From Naematelia aurantialba (Eukaryota > Basidiomycota > Tremellomycetes > Tremellales > Naemateliaceae): a stretch of 64,000 bases of DNA. The stretch is from assembly GCA_021527695.1 (NCBI GenBank), contig JAKFAO010000010.1:496001-560000 (forward strand), read 5' to 3'. The position numbers and the translations under genes are program-made. Below are positions 56,880-64,000 of the stretch, one piece after another. Below the pieces are notes generated by a model. The model searched no databases. It was not told the DNA's origin and saw only the letters and a program-made list of their open reading frames with translations. The first letter of the stretch is position 1; each line of letters begins with the position of its first letter.

Positions 56880-57317
56880 TGTCATGACCCACACCGTGGT
56901 TTGGCCCATCGTGGAAAAGCTCATAGTAGCAAACCGTGGAAAGTATCATCGTGGAAAAGCTCATAGTAGCAAATAGTGGAAAGTCTTATCGTGGAAGTAC
57001 TTATCGTGGTTGAACCACGCGTGGAAGAGCCACAATGAGCATGGAAGAGCCACGATGCCAGAGGTATAAAAGGATGCGCATTTTGTAGTTTGTAGTTCTC
57101 CAGTCTTTTATTTATCTCACATTCTTCCCTCACGTTCTTCTCACACTCATCTCGCACTCCTGGTCGACGCTACCTCGTCAACCAGGCTGGTCACCGCTTG
57201 TTGTCCAACCAATCCACAAGCTTCACGGTCTACACCCGTCAGACATAGGCCAAGCTTAGTAAACCTCTGCGGTCCATCCTGTCTCAAGCCATCACTACTT
57301 GGGACAGGTTTGTGACA
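56880..57317 (+). mobile_element. Solo LTR-like element B between the inverted copies
   Basis: About 438 bp, starting TGTCATGACCCACACC and ending GGTTTGTGACA, with a TATA box (TATAAAA, 57065-57071) and an AT-rich segment after it. Its right end abuts the start of repeat A's right copy exactly. An alternative left boundary at 56860 begins with the same TGTCATGACCC. It contains two 40-bp subrepeats. Assigned as an LTR from ends and TATA only; no internal genes. Confidence 0.55.
56908..56987 (+). repeat. Two 40-bp tandem subrepeats within LTR B
   Basis: Unit ATCGTGGAAAAGCTCATAGT continuing AGCAAA..GTGGAAAGT, at 56908-56947 and 56948-56987, with a partial ATCGTGG copy after. Differences are few. 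The unit is typical of promoter-side subrepeats in LTRs. Confidence 0.85.
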
Positions 57318-57574
57318 TGTAGACCCGTCGAAGTTAGAACGAGATCGTTGGGTCTTGGACTATCGGACTCAATCGAGGATCGCTGAGGAACCTCACTACA
57401 AACCGGTAAATTCTATATACTCTCGTCGAGACGAGTAGATACTCATTCAACCTAGACGAGTTCCTCGAGCCCCGCGTGACAGCCATGCCGCCATCCCGGT
57501 CGCGTGGATAGTCACGTGACGACTCGATGACGTCTCCATCATGACAGATATGATGTTATGAGAGGGTCATAACA
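57318..57574 (-). mobile_element. Solo LTR-like repeat A, right (inverted) copy
   Basis: 257 bp, inverted relative to 56407-56663. My base-by-base comparison finds 11 differences and no indels (about 96% identity); most differences are C/T or G/A transitions at CpG sites. Its TATA box (57414-57419) reads on the minus strand, toward the interior. Confidence 0.8.
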
Positions 57575-57857
57575 AAAATGCAGCAAGTTGCATAGTATTC
57601 TATGCACAGCATCAAGCAGCATGTATGTCCCATGTAGACCAGCATGCTTCAGAAGCATGACAATGGTGGCAGCAGCAGCACAAAGGGTGTGCAGTGAAAT
57701 TGGGATGCTATTGGTGGAGTGACCAAAAAAGGAAGTCTGGAATTTGCTTCCGTTGCGTCTGACTAGCCCGTCAGCTTTTGCTGGTCCAGGTGCTCACTGA
57801 TTTACGAGAGGCATCAAGGTCAGGTCCCACGTGCAGTGCCGGAATATGATACAAATG

Positions 57858-60800
57858 TCAGATAATAGTTGTGCTCTGGGGGGCAAGGCCTTCAATTGGC
57901 CTAAATAGATGAGCGAGGCCGATCGTGCCACAGTGCTTCAGGCTCACCCCGCTAAATATGGCCGCAAAGTCGTCGGCCGCCACAAACTCGATCTAAAGAC
58001 GGTAAACAGTCTGACTACAAGTCACAAAGCGGGGAACTGTACCCACCGAGGACCCAAACGTCTCTCTCTTCGTCCTGTCCAGCGAGATCTCCCCAACGTA
58101 GATGTATCGCCTATACGGTAGCACATGTGGTCTAGATCTCATAGCAATGAGATCCTCGAACTGACTTTGCTCAATATCGAGCAAATTCAGCTCGGCGGGT
58201 ACGGCAGGTTTGGAATCCTCTCTGGGTAGACCTTGAGTGATCATGCCGGGCTGGCAGAGATCCACGATATCACCAAACTCTCGTTGTGACAGCAATTTGT
58301 ACAACCAACTTGTCCACGCCGCGCATGCGTCTAGAAGCTGTACGGAGGGAGGACAGCATGATATAGCAAGACCGCCGCCTGATGTCGCGGCTGAGCCAGA
58401 CAGGTCGAGGAGGGGCTGGTCGAGACCCAGCACCTTCGAGAGTGTATCGAACGACTTGATCGGATCGGGACAGCGACTTGGATAGTGTCAGTCTGAAGAA
58501 ATGGCAGCGTGCAGGAATGAAGCGTGGTGGCGTGCAGCTGTCCAGAGATGGCGGCGGAAGGAAGTCAAAGGATGGCAGTCTGTATGGATCAAGAAAAGCG
58601 GCTAAAGGACTCACATGTCATGCTGCCAAGACTCATTGACCCATTGAATGATCACCGGTAAGATATATGCTCCCCACGTCGGAGCCGACCTCACCATCCG
58701 TAAGATCTCCCCAAACTTGTCAGGCGAACGCAGGATCAGCGTTGGTGAGAACGTCACCAAACCCCCAGCGGTCCAGATACGTTGAAGAGAGTACTGTCGA
58801 GGAGAGAGCTGTAGGGCTGCACCGACAGCATAGAACTGAGTTCGACGAGGCAGTGCAGATCTAATAGTGACCGACCGAATCACCCTGGAGATCTTTGAGT
58901 TAATTATGATCATGAAGTCCGGAGGATTGTCGCCAACAGGTTGCACCACATTGATCTGTTTGAAAGCGCTTGTTATCGCCTCGTATAGCACGTCCGTATG
59001 GCCGTCACGGTTCGGGTATATGAAAACTGTCCTTCCGCTTAATGTCTGCAGAAAGTCCGCTGTCATGCCGTAGCTCTCGAGCAGCTTCATAGGACTGGAA
59101 GCGGTTGTTTGTTCCAGGTCGATATCTATCCCTGACGAATGGGGCTTGGCACTCGCAGGACTTTCGTCAAAGTCCATCGCGGACAAATCCGCCTTGATGG
59201 GATTTGGCAGTCTCGGGCAAGCTGCTGTAAACGGCAAAGCGACGAGAAGAACAACCAAGCTCAGATCCTCCTGACGCCAGTCGCCAAATCCCAACAGGGA
59301 CAGGTCCACCTGACTGGCCGAAGCGAGGATGACGGCATAATGGGACGTTATTTCGTCCTTGGAGCTCTCCGTATACGACACGTACACCTGTCCCAATCAG
59401 GTAGATTCTAATACGAAAGAAAAAAGCTCACTTTGCCCGTTCTAGCAGTCCTGACCTTCAGCCTCTCCCACACCGGGGGCTCGGAAGCTCGACCAGCCCT
59501 CGCCCACTCGACCACCCTAGCTCCATTCTGCAGATTCCCGGACAGCTCATATGCGTTCATTTCCTCCAGGCTTATGTCACACGCAGTCTTGCCTGGAGTG
59601 GACGGAAGATATCGTTCCAGCAGACTTCCAGAATCGCTTGCTTTGGGTGAAAGTGATCCGCGAAGTAGCTTGATTTGCACCAGAGCGCCACTGAGTTCCT
59701 TGAGCGGAGACACGAGCCGTGCATCGAGTTGCAATAGCTCCTCCGGTATGGGTATGTTTCGCAGAAGAGGCGCCGTGACACGACTCGACGTATCACTTGC
59801 GGGTGATTGCATCAGAGGGGATTGGACAACAGGGAGTGTTGGCAGCGTCGCACCAACAGGCGCCGCCTGTGCTCCCGCACGCCGAGGATCTCGAGCAGCC
59901 ACGTAATGATTGAGTGGTTGCCCCTGACCGTTCAGGGGGGGTCGTGAGCTGTTGGGATACGGAATCGGTGACCTTGCCGTCAGAGACCCAGTAGGTGAAA
60001 TACCGCCTGGAGGAGCGCTCCGCGGCTGTCCTGGATCTCGAGGTCGGACGGGTAAAGTATTTGAGGCTGAACCCATTGTCTGTTCAAGAAGAGATAGCTT
60101 TCGAGGAGGAGGCCTGACATGAGATGAGGGTCGAGGAGGTCGCACCTGCGTACGGTGAGATAGCGGTCCTGTAGGCGGTCGTACATTTGACCAGCCTTTA
60201 GGTCCGTCCGGTGGAGCGGAAGAAAGGGGTCTTGAAGACACGGGAGACATCGGCGTCTCCGATCTCAGAGACAGAGTTTCTTGCCCCGCCGCGGGCTTCA
60301 AGCGTAGATCGCGGTCTTCGGTTACAGGAATGTCGAGCATTTGTACACGCTTGGGCTGGACATACTTCGCTCTTGCCGTTGGAGGCGCACGGGATTTAGT
60401 GGCTTCCGCTGGCGGACTGAGCGCCGTACGCGGAGGGAGAGGCGCGGACTGAGACGTTGTGGGAGGAGAGGCTGGCGGTGGGGACGGTGATCTGATAACC
60501 GGGGAGGGCTCGGGTGTTGCAGGCTTAGACATCGAAGGAAGCTGGCCTTTGTTATCTGCAGTAATGAGGACGGCAGACTCGGGCATCTCCGGCTCAGACG
60601 TGCGGGTCTCGTCCATGAGTCCTAGAGGGTGGCCTTCATCTGGCAAAATAGGTATCATAGGATCTGGAGAAGGGGAGAAGGTAGGTTCTGGGAGAGGTGG
60701 AGTAGCCTGAGGCTCTGGGGTGAAGATGCCAGGCATTGGCTCGCCAAATGTAGGCTCTGGGGTCGGCGACTCTCCGTCATCAAATAACGGCCGGTCGAGT

Positions 60801-62019
60801 TTCCGGATCTTGCCCATCCCTGCTAGTCTCCTCGTAACAACAGCAGCTGGGGGAGGTGGAGGCCTTGGATGACGCGAGGTAGACTTTGATTTCTTTGCTG
60901 TTGGCGCGCGTGTCGTCTCGACATCCCGCAGCGAAGGTTGATCCAATCCATTTCGCTTCTTGCCGCTTGGTTGGGGGACCTTTTCAGCAGCTGCAGGCTG
61001 TTCAGCAAGAACAACATCCACTTCGCCTTCCGAGTTGATGGACTTTGGAGTGGATTCTGCTGGGGACAGCGCACCGGTAGCGTCTACGGTTGCAGGTGGA
61101 GGATCGAGGGTCGTACTCGCAGCGGGGGCTGATCGTTGGCGTTTCTTGGCTATACGTCGTTTTCGCTCATAGTAATCAGAGAACCGTTTGGGTACGACCA
61201 TCCCTTGGGCATGCCCCTTCTGCCATTCCCTCCGCTTGAAATACACTGTATACCTCCGCCTCGGATTGGTCTCTTTCAACCATTGCTCTGATATCGTCGG
61301 TACGCTTCTCACGAAGGGACAGTGAGGACTACGCGTGACTCGGAACTCACTCATCTGGGAGCTAGGGCATTCGATGAACTCGCCTATCCTGCCTGGAGGT
61401 TCCTTCCTACCTGGCCGTGGCCGTCTGCCAACTGCTCTCCAGAACCTGGACATATCAGCTCCTGTCGTGTCACACAGTGGATGAACAAGACTGGCTTACT
61501 CTTCCACTAATGGTGCCGAGTCCCCTCCCTCATCCGCAAACACGTCCAGCGGTTCCTCACTGCACCATCAGCTTGAATGGGACATAGCACGAAGGGATTT
61601 CGGACATACGTTTCTGAGCGCGATTTGAGATACCCCTTCCACTGTAAGTGTGTCAGCAAGTCTCAAAGCAGGTACTCATGTAGCTGACCATAACCCCGTA
61701 GTGCTGCGATGTCTGTTAGCCTGGGCCCTGTGCTTGACGACCGGGACTTACCCAGCCAACGTAACCGTCCTCTCGCACCCTGGTAGAATCTTTGTAATGT
61801 GCATACATGATAGCATCTGCAGCCATGAATTGGAGGACTTGAAACGGTACTTCTCAACCTACCAACTTCGTAAATGGCATCCACATCTGCAACCTCGACA
61901 GAAACATCACTTTCGGGCTCGCTGCCGACGGCACTCTCATCGTCGGAATCGTCTCCCAAAGGCTCAAACTTGATCTTGCTCAGCTCGTTCGCCGTTGAAG
62001 AGCCCGCCACAATCGCCAT
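57858..62019 (-). CDS. Chromodomain protein, Chp1-like architecture (RITS-type effector candidate)
   Basis: Many short introns; about 1,100 residues from MAIVAGSSTANELSKIKFEP to a C-terminus LFRPIEGLAPQSTTII. After an acidic leader a chromodomain is split over three exons: AIYEV|DAIMYAHYKDST...DGYVGW|WKGYLKSRSET, then LVEEFWRAVG. Its cage residues Tyr, Trp and Tyr are present, but the usual NTWEP is replaced by SETEEP, so binding to methyl-Lys is probable but not certain. A long disordered Pro/Ser region follows. Next is a structured block (LSGALVQIKLLRGSL ... YELSGNLQNGARVVEWARAG ... VYVSYTESSKDEITSHYAVI) that could be a SPOC-like barrel, and a C-terminal domain (GGLVTFSPTLILRSPDKFGE ... RYIYVGEISLDRTKRETFGS) that could be PIN-like. 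This order is that of fission-yeast Chp1; homology is inferred from layout, not proven. An alternative is a PRC2-associated chromodomain protein. The in-frame segment 61401-61276 may be an intron. Confidence 0.72.
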
Positions 62020-62752
62020 GATGAAGCTGAGCACATAAGAAACCACGAGGGGTCAAGACGAGGGACAGGTCAAGTGAGGGAAGGATGAAGATATTGTGAC
62101 GGTTTGACAGGTCCCAGTTGGACGACCGAAATTTGATTCCGCTCACCGTGCCAGTCCCACTATCGCCACACGATCACACTTTACCTGCATAACGATATTT
62201 GAACCGAGCCGATGCACTATGCTGGTGATTTCCGACCTTGATCTGATGCTACCAACCTTCGCCTGCCAGCCGCCCGCCCTCAGCGAAAAGAACGCCAAAA
62301 GAAAGGCGCCAGGATCTGAGATGCACATCCGCGTCGGGGTCTTCTCCCTCATCTCTAGGAAGCCTCCATCCCTCATAGCGGCTGCCCGTCCCCTCCACGG
62401 AAACGGTCACGAAGCCCTTCATCCCCGAGTCCACGGGTCAGGCATCGGCGTAATTCCCCCGATAAACAACTGGTGGTCGACTGCCCCAACTAGCCCGAGC
62501 GCTAAGAGCCGAAACTCCGCGTATAGGACTCCCGAGCAGAATCAGCCTTAGGCCTTTAACAACGGGTCACCAGTGTGTGCGCGATATCAGGGATTTCTTG
62601 TCCAACCCTTGCTACTACATTCGCGTAGGGCACACGTTCGGCGTCTCCAAAACCCCCGTTTGGTGGCAGGGAGGGGGTGAGACATGGGACGGAGGGTACT
62701 GGTTGGGTTCGCAATGACGCAGAGTGGCAAAAGGAAGAATCATACATCCCTC
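62020..62752. other. Intergenic stretch, no supported gene
   Basis: 733 bp between the start of the chromodomain gene and the stop of the acyltransferase. A 110-codon plus-strand frame (62219-62551) lacks motifs and is not called. It should hold the promoter of the chromodomain gene. Confidence 0.45.
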
Positions 62753-64000
62753 TCATGTACGAAAGCGCCTGAAAGCTGGATCGCAGTCCAGCATCTCCCA
62801 TAGGGGATCACTCAATGCGAGAGCCACCTCGATATCCCCCTCGTCTTCCTCGGTTCCCTGCGTCTCTGCTGGCAGATAATATCCAAGACCATCGACGAGC
62901 GAAACGGAGGTGAACGGCGGCGCGACCAGTATGGGTCTATCTTCGAATACCATGCCCGCATAAATGTCCATCTTATTCCACTGACTCGCCATTAGACTAC
63001 CGTTACCGTATCGAAAGTCCTGTCGGATCCTGCTCTTGTCTGGCTGAGAGGCGATCCATCGTAGCGACCGTTCCATTTCCCGCCGTGAAGTAACGCCTGG
63101 TACACGAGTGGCCTCGTGTATCGCTTTGGCGATGGCGGACAAAGGACTATCCTGAAGGACAGAAGGCGGGAAAGCGGTGTATGTGCATATGAGCGCATTG
63201 GGAAAGTATCGTGCTTGCAGGCCGAGGCGTGCACGGACATTAACGGGAGTCAGAAAGTCAGGTGGAGAGAGCTCGGGCTGGCGAGGATCGATTGTGCGCA
63301 ACTCGACGCGAGCGAGATGGATTCGTTGGTACAGATGAGCGGTGAGTGCGTCAAATGTCGAGATCCAGGAGCCCGGCTTGGTGGCATACTGCTTGATAGC
63401 AGCCAGCTCTGAGCCGCTGAATCGCATGAACCGGCCTGTGACGGGACGGCTGGACCGTACAGGATCTACTGCGGCTGCCGCGGCTGTCGGGGCGCCGGTG
63501 TCAGGAATGGCTGGTGCGGGTACGTCTGCATCCGACCCCTTCGATGGCTCAAGGTGGTACAGATCTGGCTGGTATGACAACGTCTCTTTCCGTTCGTCTT
63601 CTGACTGGTCCTCTGCCTTCCAACCTGCCAAATACGGTGTGATCTCTGGCGAGACGGCCAGACTCCCTGCGGCGCCGTCGCCGAGACTGCGGTACACCTC
63701 AGCCAGGTCCCGGGCAACCTGGAAGAATCCCTCGGCATCACATAATTTGTGCAGGCACCGCACGCCGAGTGCGACTCCGCCACACGCGAATCGCGTGTGC
63801 TGAATGGCGAGTATCGGCTTGTCACATACTCTCCCTGGATCGTATGGCGGTAGCAGTGCGTTGCCCCCAACCGGAAGATCCGACATCATAAGTTGCATGT
63901 CTGGAGGGCGTAGAGAGTCGAGGCGAGCAGGACATGTGGCAGTCACCAGACCGGCTCCGGCATCGAACGAGGCGACATAGGGCGCTCCGTCCAGAGCGTC
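62753..64000 (-). CDS. BAHD-type acyltransferase, 5' end beyond window
   Basis: Acyl-CoA-dependent transferase of the PF02458 type. The 415 codons present include the HXXXD active-site motif as RCLHKLCDAEGF (His and Asp both present), SRPVTGRFMRFSGSELAAIK, STFDALTAHLYQRIHLAR and DFLTPVNVRARLGLQARYFP. The second family motif (DFGWG) appears degenerate as MDIYAGMVFEDRP. An Ala/Asp insert (about AIPDTGAPTAAAAAVDPV) separates the halves. No intron in the visible part. The reading frame is open to base 64000, so the N-terminus is missing. Fungal members acylate sterols, trichothecenes or polyamines; the substrate is unknown here. Confidence 0.85.
   Translation of the reverse strand, partial: DALDGAPYVASFDAGAGLVTATCPARLDSLRPPDMQLMMSDLPVGGNALLPPYDPGRVCDKPILAIQHTRFACGGVALGVRCLHKLCDAEGFFQVARDLAEVYRSLGDGAAGSLAVSPEITPYLAGWKAEDQSEDERKETLSYQPDLYHLEPSKGSDADVPAPAIPDTGAPTAAAAAVDPVRSSRPVTGRFMRFSGSELAAIKQYATKPGSWISTFDALTAHLYQRIHLARVELRTIDPRQPELSPPDFLTPVNVRARLGLQARYFPNALICTYTAFPPSVLQDSPLSAIAKAIHEATRVPGVTSRREMERSLRWIASQPDKSRIRQDFRYGNGSLMASQWNKMDIYAGMVFEDRPILVAPPFTSVSLVDGLGYYLPAETQGTEEDEGDIEVALALSDPLWEMLDCDPAFRRFRT

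Noticed and set aside
58270..58614. ORF of 114 codons starting MSPLAAFLDPYR
   Set aside because: It is intron sequence plus the wrong frame of the last exons of the chromodomain gene; the other frame continues the conserved C-terminal domain.
62219..62551. Plus-strand 110-codon ORF
   Set aside because: No motif, mixed composition and position in the promoter of the chromodomain gene; likely chance.

Overview
This is nuclear DNA from a basidiomycete fungus, most probably a tremellomycete yeast (Cryptococcus/Kwoniella/Trichosporon-like). The evidence is gene content (cytoplasmic dynein, SLY1, fungal-type DGAT2, MET8, the DASH subunit HSK3, pyruvate carboxylase), and dense packing. The housekeeping genes are cut by many short introns, mostly 35-75 nt, with CTGAC/CTRAC branch sites about 10 nt before the acceptor. 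The genus is inference. All exon models were read by eye and have not been tested against RNA.

Layout. 1-19.4 kb: mitochondrial ribosomal protein bL12m (minus strand, 3' end cut by the window) is divergent from SLY1; then comes one intact cytoplasmic dynein heavy chain gene of about 15 kb. 19.6-23.4 kb: a large leucine-rich-repeat/disordered protein and a small disordered protein, both minus. 24.8-33.6 kb: six consecutive plus-strand, apparently intronless ORFs for disordered Ser/Pro/Arg-rich proteins that I cannot assign; this is the clearest accessory block. 33.9-35.7 kb: holocytochrome-c synthase, then HSK3 divergent from it. 36.0-40.5 kb: pyruvate carboxylase. 42-45 kb: pyrroline-5-carboxylate reductase divergent from siroheme synthase MET8. 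45.4-50.1 kb: NMN adenylyltransferase divergent from a UBA-hairpin-UAS-UBX (FAF2/UBXD8-like) protein. 50.5-56.2 kb: DGAT2 and an Fcy2-type NCS1 permease. 56.4-57.6 kb: a small nest of LTR remnants. 57.9-62.0 kb: a chromodomain protein whose overall layout resembles the RITS subunit Chp1. 62.8-64 kb: a BAHD-type acyltransferase that runs off the window.

Most genes are unrelated housekeeping functions with no operon logic. Two areas deserve attention. First, two 257-bp LTR-like repeats lie in inverted orientation, about 96% identical, differing mostly by CpG transitions, with TATA boxes pointing inward around a solo LTR of another family. They end 283 bp from the stop codon of the chromodomain gene, so a possible hairpin or convergent dsRNA source sits next to a possible heterochromatin effector. 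Second, the run of intronless disordered orphan ORFs stands out in a region where nearly every recognisable gene carries introns. Smaller observations include GC-AG introns required by two gene models, a 6-nt coding first exon, a 22-C run in a dynein intron, mini- and microsatellites inside introns, and a Thr/Ser/Pro insertion in the core of cytochrome c synthase.
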